From Leishmania martiniquensis (lineage: Eukaryota; Euglenozoa; Kinetoplastea; Trypanosomatida; Trypanosomatidae): a stretch of 64,000 nucleotides of DNA. The stretch covers positions 126,501 to 190,500 of the forward strand of contig NC_090149.1 of assembly GCF_017916325.1 (NCBI RefSeq). Direction: 5' to 3'. Under the pieces are notes generated by a model. That model worked only from the letters and a program-made list of their open reading frames with translations, was not told the DNA's origin and did no database searches. Positions 51,031 to 60,496 of the stretch are shown piece by piece; the stretch's first letter is position 1, and each line of letters begins with the position of its first letter. Made by a program: the position numbers and the translations under genes.

Positions 51031-53112
51031 CGCAGTGACGGGAGGTAGGACAGAGAGATGACGGGCGCGAGAAGAAGCATCGAGTGGGGTGAGAGGGGGG
51101 TCTGAGGCGAAGGCGTGGAGGCTGGGAGGGGGGACGTCAAGGATGAGGAGGAGGGGATACAGGAGTGAGGGTATAGAGAGCGCGCGCGCTTTGTGAGCCT
51201 CGCCCTGGGAAGGTGAGAGAGGCGTGCGGAATGGAGAAGGGAGGTTGAGGTTGGGGAGCGGGATGCTCCTGGGGCCTCAAGTGTGCGTGTGCGGAGTGGA
51301 TGGGTGGGTGGGGGGCCACCACCGTGTAAAGAAGGACACCAGAAGAAAAGCGCCAACGCAAAGTGTTACGATCGGCGATTCCTCGGCGAACATGGGCAAG
51401 GGCAAAGGAAAAAAAGGGAGAGCAGAGGAGGTGTGTGTGTGAGGGGCAGGCCGGTGTGCGCATACACGCTCACACATACGCGCTGGAATGCCCGAGAGAG
51501 AGAGGGGGGAGTTCTCTGGACGTTTGGCCATTTGTGAAGGGCTTTTGGTTTCGCGGTTCTGTTCATGAGGGTAGCAGTTGGAGGCCCCGTATTCCACGCT
51601 CCCCTCTGCAACTTCTGTCACGTCGCCTTGTCCGCGTGCGCCGGTGGCCGTCCCTCCCGCTCTCCCTTCGCCTCCCCTGTGTGAGACACTGCGTCCGTCG
51701 AGGGTGTAGAGGGCATGAGGGTGGCGCACGTGTAAAGGGTCTGCTGGAGAAGAAGGGCGGGGTGTGTGGGTGGGGGGGTGGCCAAAGAAAAGATGAGAGT
51801 ACACTGTGTGTGTGTACGTGTGTGGGGCTCATCGCAGCGGGAGGGTGAGAGGCGAGGGGAGGGGGTAGCGGCCTGTGCTACTGGTGCACCGAAATTTCTT
51901 TCCCGCTTGGTCTCCGCGCATAGCCACAGATGCAATAATTGTGTATGTGTGTGTAAGTGTTTGGGTGGGTGCATGTGAAGGGGCCCTCGCGTCGTGTGCG
52001 CAATTGGGCTGTCAAGGCAATCCGCAGGTGCACGCGGCGACATGAACTCACTGTACTCGCAAGCAGTCGTGCCTCGTGAAGAATACGCCTTTTCGATGTG
52101 GAAGAAGGAAATGGCGCGGGTGTGCGGCAGAAAAGTCGCTCACCCACCACTGACGGATACCCGCCCACAGAGGCGTCGCGCACGTCGCTTGATGACCAGC
52201 GCACACAACATTGGACTCTTACACTGTTTCTCACTGCCATCGCCGATGCGTATGGCGCACTTGTGTCATGGCCCCTTCTCCCCTTCTTTTCTTTGTGAGT
52301 GTATACCCTTCGGTGCTTCATGGGCGCACCCCCGTTATGCACAAGCACACAAGCACGCAGCGTGACTGAGGCCCGCAGACACAGTCGCAGGAAAGGGGAG
52401 AACGATGCAGAGAGGATCGGGTAGAGCGTCGAGCAGCACGAGAGCACACCATCGCAGACGCATGCCTGCGTCACTGGCGAAAAAAAGAAACGCTCAACGA
52501 ACATCAGTCACACACACACACAACGAGATGGGCGATTGAAATAGGCAAAAGGGATAAACAAAAAGAGGAAAAGGGGGCAGGCGAGAAAAAACAAAGGGCG
52601 CATCGACGATGGAAAGGAAGCGCTCACCCCCCTCCTCCCCCTCCCTCCACAAAGATCACCGGGGGAAGGGGCGGGTGCAGGGGGGGGCACGATGAGGTCG
52701 GGTGGGGCTAACCGGGAAAGAGCCACAGATACACACAGCGAAAAAACAATAAGGCTACTGTACACATGTAATGCAGCTATATACTGAATACGAGGCGGTG
52801 GGGCTGGCACAGACGCACATGCACACACACACACAGAGGGAGAGAGAGAGAAAAGGCATAGGTGAAGATCGACGTCGGCGTGCGGTGGCGACGGCTTCTG
52901 AGCTCGGACGAAAAGAGAGTGAGAAGTGCGAGCGACGCTGTACGTTGCGCCGCCCCACTCAAGTGAATCGCACATACTGACAGGATCATACCGGAAGACC
53001 CATTCCCCAGCCGAGCCAGTCCAGCACTTGGGCTTCTCCTCAGCGGCGCACTGCAGGAGAAAGAAAGCGTTATGCGCAAGGGGTGGCGATAATCACCGCG
53101 CACAGTGCGCCG
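51031..53112. other. 2.1-kb spacer between SH3 and desaturase genes
   Basis: I see no gene. It contains GT runs at 51431-51440, 51805-51816 and 51943-51952, and CA runs near 52509-52521 and 52821-52834. Open frames near 52044 and 51878-52504 lack domains. Confidence 0.55.
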
Positions 53113-54462
53113 TCACTCATCACCGCGGCGCAGGGCCTCGCAGAGACCGGGGCAGTCCTTCATGCGGCCCACGCGCAGCTCCGGCAGGTAGTTGTGCGCG
53201 CCTGTCGTGTGCTCGTACACGCCGCCGTTGAAGGCCGCCGTCGCGTCCTTGCCCACGTACGCAAGCAGCAACGCGTGCCCACCGGGGTGCGCGTCCATCC
53301 ACTTGATCTTGTAGTCTGTCAGCGCCGATGCAGGATCCACAGAGATCGGTCGCTCGAGGTCCAGCACGTAGCCGTCTATCACGATTAGCTTGCGACCCTG
53401 ACTCACCTCCGCACGCACGTCGTCCCACGTGTACGCTACGTCCGCCGGTACCTCCATCCGCCTCACCTCCTCCACTGCTTCCGCCAGCGCGCGCTCCTGC
53501 ACCCGCACCGCCTGCACCGCCGCGGCGCGGTCAATCACCGTGCGCGGGACACGCTGCAGGTTGTCGCAGAAGCCCAGAACGCTGCAGATGAAGATGTACC
53601 ACTTGGTCACGTCGATGTGGTGCCACTTATGACCGTTTCGGTAGTCCTTCGGGAATTGGTGGTGGAAGTTGTGGTAGCCCTCTCCAAGGTTTATAATGGC
53701 GAAGACGATGGAGTCGTGCGGGGTCATGTCGTCCGAGTACGGCCGCGTGGCGCCGAAGAGGTCCGTGTGTGCGAGGCTGTTGATGAAGAAGGAGAACTGG
53801 TGCACGACGAAGATCTTCAGCCACACCACCCAGAAGAGTGCACCCGCCCACTCACCAGTGGTCGCACCGGCCACCAGGAGAGGGATCAGGATGCCGGTGA
53901 TGGTCGCAATGACAGCGAAGTACTTGCGCTGGAACTCCACGACAAGGCTGTCCTTTAGGTCAGACACATCTGCGTCCCCGAGCAGGTCGTAGTCCATGCG
54001 CATGACGAACCAGCCAAAGTGCGCGAAGATGAAGCCGCGGCGCGCGTCGTACGGGTCCTTGGAAGTGTCCGTGTACTTGTGGTGGACGCGGTGGTTTCGA
54101 GCCCACCACTTGATGGAGCCCTGGAACGCGCCGGCGCCGATGAAGGCGCACATCCACTGCATCGCCTGCCCGCCGGTGAAAGCGCCGTGGGAGAAGAGGC
54201 GATGATAGCCGGCCGTCACCCCAACCATGCCGGTGACGGCGCCGAAAAACACAAGCCACTGCAGCAGCGGGAGGGATAAAGGGACGCGCAGGTAAAGTCC
54301 GAGCAGCACAAACAACGGTGGTACACCAATCACATAGATGCCGATCCAGTTGTACTGAAAGTTGCCCTTTGTCCACTGCGGCACCTCACGCTCCTCCCGG
54401 CGCTGTGCGACATCCGTGGGAAGGACGCTGCAGGTGAAGAGGTTCTGCACCGCCTGCAGCAT
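53113..54462 (-). CDS. delta-9-type acyl-CoA desaturase fused to cytochrome b5
   Basis: The predicted protein has 449 residues. This di-iron membrane enzyme introduces a double bond into saturated acyl-CoA (stearoyl-CoA desaturase type) in the ER. All three histidine boxes are present: HRLFSH at 87-92, HRVHH at 124-128 and HNFHH at 264-268. Four hydrophobic spans lie at roughly 40-62, 67-85, 185-200 and 208-228. From about 345 to 435 a cytochrome b5 domain follows, with YTWDDVRAE, the haem-ligand motif HPGG (His392) and a second candidate haem His at 423 in GAHNYLPE. The b5 fusion supplies electrons in cis, as in fungal delta-9 desaturases. ATG 54462 (MLQAVQNLFT) is preferred over the longer frame because a splice acceptor lies at 54781-54782 and the intervening translation is low-complexity. 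Confidence 0.95.
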   Translation of the reverse strand: MLQAVQNLFTCSVLPTDVAQRREEREVPQWTKGNFQYNWIGIYVIGVPPLFVLLGLYLRVPLSLPLLQWLVFFGAVTGMVGVTAGYHRLFSHGAFTGGQAMQWMCAFIGAGAFQGSIKWWARNHRVHHKYTDTSKDPYDARRGFIFAHFGWFVMRMDYDLLGDADVSDLKDSLVVEFQRKYFAVIATITGILIPLLVAGATTGEWAGALFWVVWLKIFVVHQFSFFINSLAHTDLFGATRPYSDDMTPHDSIVFAIINLGEGYHNFHHQFPKDYRNGHKWHHIDVTKWYIFICSVLGFCDNLQRVPRTVIDRAAAVQAVRVQERALAEAVEEVRRMEVPADVAYTWDDVRAEVSQGRKLIVIDGYVLDLERPISVDPASALTDYKIKWMDAHPGGHALLLAYVGKDATAAFNGGVYEHTTGAHNYLPELRVGRMKDCPGLCEALRRGDE

Positions 54463-56338
54463 CTTGCCAAGGGATTCTCGAAGATGGTGTCTGGGGGGTG
54501 GGGGCGCGGAGTGTTGAAAGCCGCCGCCGCTGCTGCTGCTGCTGAGGCGGCTAACCACGCACGCGGAAGAGGAATGGAGAGCAAACGCAGAAAGAGAGCG
54601 ATGCTCGGACTCGAGGACAGTTGCTGTACCAGGAGTGCAAGAACACACCACCCACGAACCTGCGCTCTGGATTGCTGGGGCTGGGCGGGTGGGTGAGTGG
54701 CCGCGGTGGAAACAGTTCGAGGGAGGAAACAAAGAAAAGACGGCGGGGCAAGTCGGAGAGCAGCGAGGGCCTCGTGGCGACTGCAATGGGGGAACAAAGG
54801 GAGAGAGGGAGAGAGAGAGAAGGGAAAGGGGGCGAGAAAAGACGCCACGCGTAGTCAAAGGGCAATGGGAGCAAACGCAATCGAGAAAGCCCAGGCAATA
54901 AAAAAAATAAATAGTGGGCACACCTCATACGCGAGCCGATAAGAGGAGGGCGGCGGGCCAGTATGTAAGTAGTATCTGCGTGTGTGCGTGTGTCAGGAGG
55001 GAAAACGTGCGGCGACGAGGTGGAGAGGGTGGTCGTGGTGGTGGCGATGGTGGAGAGAGACCGCGTGCGGTTATGCGTAAAGACGAGAGGCAAAAGTGAT
55101 GAGGATGGGTAGATTCACATGACAGAAACACCGACACACACTGACAGCGTATGGAAGAGGAAGAGGGAAGGGAAAGGGGAGGGGGCAGCGGCTTGTGTGC
55201 CACCTGGGCGAGCGAGAGGAGGAGAGAGCAGATGTACGTACACCCCGCCTCGCCTCGCACTCCCCCCCTCCACACACAGGCGCAAACGTTTTCAAGAGAG
55301 GGAGACAGAGAAAAAAGTATACTCACGGTAAGATGGAATATGTCTCTCTCTCTGTCTGTGTGTGTGTGTGTGTGCTGTGGGTACAATGCGCACCAAACGT
55401 CACGACGGTATAAGCGGAAGCGATCGTGTTAGGTGCCTCTCTTTCGGCACCTCCAGCGCTGCGGCCCTCCGCGAAGGGGAAGGGGAGAGAGATAGGTACG
55501 CTTGGTGCTCTGAGCACCTCGCCTGAGACACCAAAGAAGACGAGGCAAACTGAAAAAGGAAAGCGGGGCTCAACAGAAGGAGCCGGGGAAAGAAAGCGGC
55601 TGAGCACGACCTCCACGAAGCGGCTCAGGCTAAAGCTCGTTGGAATGACTATGGAGGGATGGCTGCGCGGGCAAGCGTGTGTGCGGGTGCAAGCGGAGTC
55701 TGTGTGAGATGAACTGCGACAAGAAGAATGGGTGCCTGTGGAGACAGTCAATCGTTCGCGTGTATGTGTATATACGTGTGTGTGCGCGCGAGGGGGAAGA
55801 AGATGCGGAGAATGGATCAATACGGGGCAAAGAGGTGATGAGAAGACAGCGGCATACGAAGCCGCCCCTCGCGCCAACGCTGGGCACCCCTCTTCCGTCC
55901 CCCGTCCCCCTTCCTCCCTCTCGACGCCAAGGCCCCTGTATGCATACAAGGGGATTCTGTGGCAGCTTACCACCTTGCCAAAGCGTGAGAAAGAGGGGGA
56001 GGGGGTGGGGAAGGAGTGTGGAAGAGAGCGAGAGAGAGAGAGGGCACTGACACACCGTAGAAGGCGTGGGTGGGTGGACTCCCGTCACGCATGGTGAGCA
56101 CTCAGAGCCCCTTCTCCCCCTCCCTAAAAAAAAACCACTCTCAGAGAGCAGGACGGCGATACAGCGCCTTTTTTCTCTTATCTTCGCGTGAAGGCTTCCA
56201 CACTTAGAGCGACAGGCTAACGCACCACACGGCCATACGCGATCTCCACGGCGGCGAAGAGCCGCACGTGGGCCAGTCCTACATGCATGCGCGCGTATGC
56301 GCACCGGTGCGAAGGGGGGCTAAGCAGAGGAGCTGTAG
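54463..56338. other. spacer upstream of the desaturase
   Basis: On the minus strand, a C/T tract at about 54790-54840 followed by AG (54781-54782) is the desaturase splice signal. (TG)n occurs at 55357-55374 and a small hairpin GGTGCC/GGCACC at 55433-55452. No gene is seen. Confidence 0.55.
54781..54782 (-). promoter_or_regulatory. predicted spliced-leader acceptor for the desaturase
   Basis: First AG after a long minus-strand C/T tract (54790-54840), leaving a leader of about 318 nt before ATG 54462. Confidence 0.55.
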
Positions 56339-56671
56339 CTACAACGCACGAGCCCTCGGCAGACCGACTGCATCACGCAGGACTGCCGTCACGTCCCCGC
56401 TCTTCTTCTGAAGCCTACTCCGCGCGCACTCGGGCGTCACCGCAAGCGCCGCCGCCACGACCTGCACGTCCGCGTCTGACACCGGCACCGCTGCCAGCTC
56501 GCGCGCGCGCTGCTCCTTTGCCTCGCTCTGCCGCGTCACCTCGGCGTGCAGCTTCTTCATGCGCTCCTGGAGAGCCGCAAGGTCGTCGGTGCGCAGCTTC
56601 GACGTTTTCTCAGCCTCGCCGCTGCCGGTGATGTTCCGCATAGACTTCTGCTCATCGACCTGCCGCGACAT
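56339..56671 (-). CDS. HYPK-like protein with C-terminal UBA-like domain
   Basis: The predicted protein has 110 residues. It matches the layout of HYPK, the small ribosome-associated regulator of the N-terminal acetyltransferase NatA. A charged helix (about residues 29-60, LAALQERMKKLHAEVTRQSE, then AKEQRARELAAV) leads into a UBA-like three-helix bundle at about 62-103 (VSDADVQVVAAALAVTPECA, then GDVTAVLRDAV). The ELAxV linker and the hydrophobic spacing follow animal HYPK. The same UBA-like fold occurs in nascent-polypeptide-associated complex alpha, but no NAC domain is present. ATG 56671 follows a pyrimidine-rich stretch with AG on the minus strand. The longer open frame upstream is Pro/Ser-rich spacer translation. 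Confidence 0.8.
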   Translation of the reverse strand: MSRQVDEQKSMRNITGSGEAEKTSKLRTDDLAALQERMKKLHAEVTRQSEAKEQRARELAAVPVSDADVQVVAAALAVTPECARSRLQKKSGDVTAVLRDAVGLPRARAL

Positions 56672-57830
56672 GGCTGCCAAGGGGGCGAGCGGCGAACTGG
56701 AGTGGTGGGATTGGAGGAGGGGTAAAGGTCTGATGGGAAGAGAGAGGGTTGGCGGATGCAGTGTTTGTGCGTGCGCGTGTGTGCGTTCGAGCAGGAGAGG
56801 TGTAGGTGATGATGGGGGAGGAATAGGGCATACACGCGCATGGGGCGTTTTGCAGCAGCCTCTGCTGGAGTGCTTTGACACCCCAAGTGGCCATTACACC
56901 TGAGGTGCGGCGGACGCGCGCGTATCCAAAGGAGCGGATGGGAGCCGCCTTTCCCCCCGCCCCCGCCCCCCTGTGTGGTTCATCCGGCCTCGACGCCGCA
57001 GAAGGCCCTTTCATCGCTCAGCTCAACGGGACGAGTATCAGTCTTTGATGCTTACCGTAGGGACCGATGCTCGTTTGTGCTTCCCTTATCCGTAGACGCA
57101 GCGCCGCGTGGCTGAAACGTAGAAGACTCTCTGGTGCCTGAGACAGTCAGCGAACGAGGAGGCGTGGGCACGCGAAAGGGTCTGAGGGGTGGGGGTCGAG
57201 AGAGAGAGAGCGCCCTCTTGCGGCCTGCGATATTGCCCTCAGAGGACTTGCACCGCACAACCGCACGCGCACATATACACGGAATCACCGACACCTTCGA
57301 TACGCGACGCACGCTGAAACGAATTTTTCACAGGCAGGCACCTTTCCACGCAAGGCACGAGCGAGGCAGCAAACGCGGGGAAGAAACGGGCGATGGCCGC
57401 CGCTCAGCCCCTCCCCCCCCTTCGAGAAAAATAGGAAACAGGACAAAAACAGGGGAACACACACACACACAGCATACGCGCAGCTCTCTCTCTCTTTCTC
57501 ACCATCTCTTTCGCACGGACACCCTCCTGCGACCTGCACGCCGAGGAGGGAGAGAGGCACTGACGGGATATTTGCGGCGGAGGCCCGACGCTCCGCGAAA
57601 GGAGAGGGCAGCAGAGGAAAGAAAGGACCCCGAGACGGGGTTGGGGTGCCGAGGCACAAAGCAAAGCGGAGGAAGGCAGAAGAAAAAAGAGGGGAGGGAG
57701 GGAGGAGGGGGGGCCGCACAACCTCTTTCTCATTCGGTTGCTCAAGGAGGGGGAGCGATGGAGTGCAAGATACCCCAAGCACAAAGACCGGCATGGGCGA
57801 CTATAGATGCTTCGCCATCCACGCGGCGGT
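56672..57830. other. spacer downstream of the filter-variant channel gene
   Basis: I see no gene. It is purine-rich on the plus strand near 57690-57760. It supplies the splice tract for HYPK at about 56690-56755 on the minus strand. Confidence 0.55.
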
Positions 57831-59345
57831 TCACGACGCCACTTCGGTAGAGGAGGCGAGCACTCTTGGCGCCATCCGCTCAGCCTTTCGAATCAGCAGG
57901 CTGAGGGTTTCATCCAGGCGACTCAGCCTCGCGGTGAGGTCCTTTGCGGCTTCCAAAGCGCCGGTGCTGCTGCTGCTCGTGAGCGGCGGCTGACTTACAA
58001 GGCTGCGAGGCTCCAAAGGCGGCTGTAGTGGTGAGGAGGGGCTCGGCAGCGGCCCCTCACCCCTGTGTCCTGCCCCCACATCTGCTTTGGAGGGCAACGG
58101 TAAGACCTTTGGTGACTTCAGCTTCACCTCCTTGAAGAGCGAGAAGGAGCGTCGGGTGGCGTTGCTCTTGGGGGTTCCGCTCCCGGCGCTGAGCGCCATG
58201 CTCACCGGTGAACGCGGGGACCCGGCGGGAGTGGTGCGAAGAGAGGAGTGGCGGCTCAGCGTGGTGAGTGAGTCATCAAAGGTGCTGGTGGAGCGGATGA
58301 ACGTCACCTCTGCCTCGACAAACTGGCGGCGGAGGGAGCGAAACCGGCAGGCCTGACTGCTCAGCAGGAGCGCGTTGAACTGGATGGAGAGGCGGTTGCG
58401 CTTCTCTCGCTTCGCCACATAGAGCTTCCACGCACGCTGGATGGTGCGGGCTGCCTCATCCGGTACCTGCGCACACAGCTTGTTGGTGCGGAATAGCGTG
58501 TACAGGTTGCGCTCCGCCGGACTGACGCAGATCAGCACATGCATCAGGCTCACGCACCAGCTAATGATGAGCAGGCCTAGGCACCAGGCGAGGAAGGCCG
58601 TGAACCGCCCCACCCACGTCGATGGGACGACGTCGCTGTAACCGACGAAGCCCATCGTGGAGGCGCAGAAGTACACGGCATCTGCGTAGCTGACTTCCTC
58701 ACCTTTGCTGTACAGAAGCGCTAACCCGAGCCACGCCCCGGTAAAACCGCACGCGGTCAAGATGGCGTGCCGTGAAACGAATGCGTGGCGGAACAAAGAT
58801 AGGGTGTTGAAGCGATACCCGCACAGCGACGCCACGGCGCGCTTGAAGACGCTCTGAGTGGAGAGACGTGTGAGGTACAGCACGTATACATACGAGCGCA
58901 GCACAATGAAGCTGTCCAGCACCTGAGCCCACGCGGCCATGCTCTTGACACCAGGCGGGGCCATCATGATCCAAACCAGCATCTCACACACCATCAGCGA
59001 CCGGTACGGGGAGTGCAGCGGGTTCACGGTGCCACTTGCGGGGTTGGTCACACCCGCAAAGCGCGTCTTGATACGGTAGACGAAGACAATGCACACTTCT
59101 CCTGCCAAGGAGAGAGCCAAAATGAGGACGTGCAACACCGTGTTGGCAGCGTATCCGCTCACCTGGAAGATGGAAAGAATATAGCAGAGAAAGGCGAGGA
59201 AGGACATCGCCCCTCTGAACCACAGGTGGGCCATCTGGGCATGCTCGAGAGAAACGAGACGCTGAGTCATCGGGTTCGATGTGGGCGGCACGGCGGTCGG
59301 AGCCTGCGCCCGCGACAGCTTCTCGACACGCGCTCGAAGCTCCAT
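57831..59345 (-). CDS. SK-like potassium-channel subunit with a non-canonical selectivity filter
   Basis: The predicted protein has 504 residues. Six hydrophobic spans (about 46-63, 67-90, 117-130, 137-158, 194-213, 246-275) and a pore loop between the last two match small-conductance Ca2+-activated K+ channels. The pore reads YFCASTMGFVGYSDVVPST (about 225-243). Residues 233-238 are F-V-G-Y-S-D where K+ channels have T/S-x-G-Y-G-D, so the first filter residue and the second filter glycine (Ser237, codon AGC) are both changed. An IQ-like calmodulin site, ARTIQRAWKLYVAKREKR (about 299-316), sits just after the last span, as in SK channels. The C-terminal half is Ser/Pro-rich with a terminal coiled coil (LTARLSRLDETLSLLIRKAE). 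It lies next to a paralogue with a normal filter. A regulatory or heteromer-only subunit is the likely reading. Confidence 0.85.
   Translation of the reverse strand: MELRARVEKLSRAQAPTAVPPTSNPMTQRLVSLEHAQMAHLWFRGAMSFLAFLCYILSIFQVSGYAANTVLHVLILALSLAGEVCIVFVYRIKTRFAGVTNPASGTVNPLHSPYRSLMVCEMLVWIMMAPPGVKSMAAWAQVLDSFIVLRSYVYVLYLTRLSTQSVFKRAVASLCGYRFNTLSLFRHAFVSRHAILTACGFTGAWLGLALLYSKGEEVSYADAVYFCASTMGFVGYSDVVPSTWVGRFTAFLAWCLGLLIISWCVSLMHVLICVSPAERNLYTLFRTNKLCAQVPDEAARTIQRAWKLYVAKREKRNRLSIQFNALLLSSQACRFRSLRRQFVEAEVTFIRSTSTFDDSLTTLSRHSSLRTTPAGSPRSPVSMALSAGSGTPKSNATRRSFSLFKEVKLKSPKVLPLPSKADVGAGHRGEGPLPSPSSPLQPPLEPRSLVSQPPLTSSSSTGALEAAKDLTARLSRLDETLSLLIRKAERMAPRVLASSTEVAS
58632..58649 (-). other. altered selectivity-filter codons
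   Basis: Codons for residues 233-238 (F-V-G-Y-S-D). A single base change (GGC to AGC) would explain Gly to Ser at residue 237; the Phe at 233 needs separate change from Thr or Ser. Confidence 0.8.
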
Positions 59346-60496
59346 CGCGATGCTTGCGCCTGCTTGTTTGTGTTTTGTACGCGACGTGTCGCCTCTTCCG
59401 TGTACTTCCCTCTCTCAGGCTAGGCAAGGCTTGATGTGCCGCTGCACCCCCCCTTCTGCGCTCGTTTGCTCCCTCACAGAGCGCTGTCTAGCGACCTTTG
59501 CGGCTTTCCTCGAGGAGGGAGTGATGATGCTCGTCTGTTCCTCTATGGAGCCAAGAGAAGGACGCCGAATCTGACACGGCGAGGAAGGGGCAAGGCTTGG
59601 TATGTGTGAGCTGGTGGGTCGGCGGCACTAGCACAAACGAGGGGGGTGGGGAGGCAATTCGAAAGCCGGAGAGTCATCTGACGCGAATACAGTCGACACA
59701 TACACATACACACACACACGCCGAGGGACAACGACAACGGAAAAGCGGTGAAAACGTCAGGCGAAAGTGCGTTCGGACAGCCGGAGGCCGGTGTGCATAG
59801 AGGGGGGGGAATGCGGTGTGGCACACGAAGGTGTGCGCAGCACCGAGAGAGGAGGACGAGACGAAGAGTATTAGGAGCCAATGATGCGCCCCGCACGCGC
59901 TGCCGAGGGAAAGGGCGGGGGTGGGTGGGTGGCGCATCTCTGGACAGCGCCTCGAGGACGACGTGCCAAAGTTCACCACAACGGTAACATCCGCGAGAGG
60001 CACGATGTGACGGAGCCGAGCATGGCGTCCGCCCGGTACCGCTGCACGTAACCAGATCTGCCGCTTCTAGCCTCTTGTGCCTCGCCCATGCGGTAGTAGA
60101 CGCTAAAGCGCCTCGCATTGAAACGCGAATGACACCTCAGCACACACACACACACACACACGAAGAAGAGAAAGATCAGCAAGAAAAGTGCGCACATACG
60201 CCAAGCAGGGAGAGACGCTGGAAGGAAATACGCGACGATGCGCGCGTGCGTGTGTGTTGACCATCATCGCATCTGCGTCTGCGTGGAGAACGCGTAGCAG
60301 AAGGGGGCGACGCGGCGGCGGAGGGAAAGGGATGGGAAGAGGATCTGATTCGTTGCGTGCCGCGCGCGCTGCCGTTCCTCCAGCTCCCTCTCCCTCCCCT
60401 CTCAGATGCTTTCTGCGCGCCACAGTTCGACGGAATCTCCTTCCACCTACCCCCCTTCCACGCCTCCCGCAGATCGAACCCCTACCGCCGTATGCA
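59346..60496. other. spacer between the two channel genes
   Basis: It contains a (CA)n tract at 60141-60161 and a minus-strand C/T patch with AG near 59571 that could be the splice acceptor for the gene starting at 59345. No gene is seen. Confidence 0.55.
60141..60161. repeat. (CA)n microsatellite
   Basis: Uninterrupted CA run between the two channel genes. Confidence 0.9.

Noticed and set aside
51994..52365. Plus-strand frame with MNSLYSQAVVPREEYAF
   Set aside because: Antisense to the array; the protein-like part is short and decays into repeat translation.
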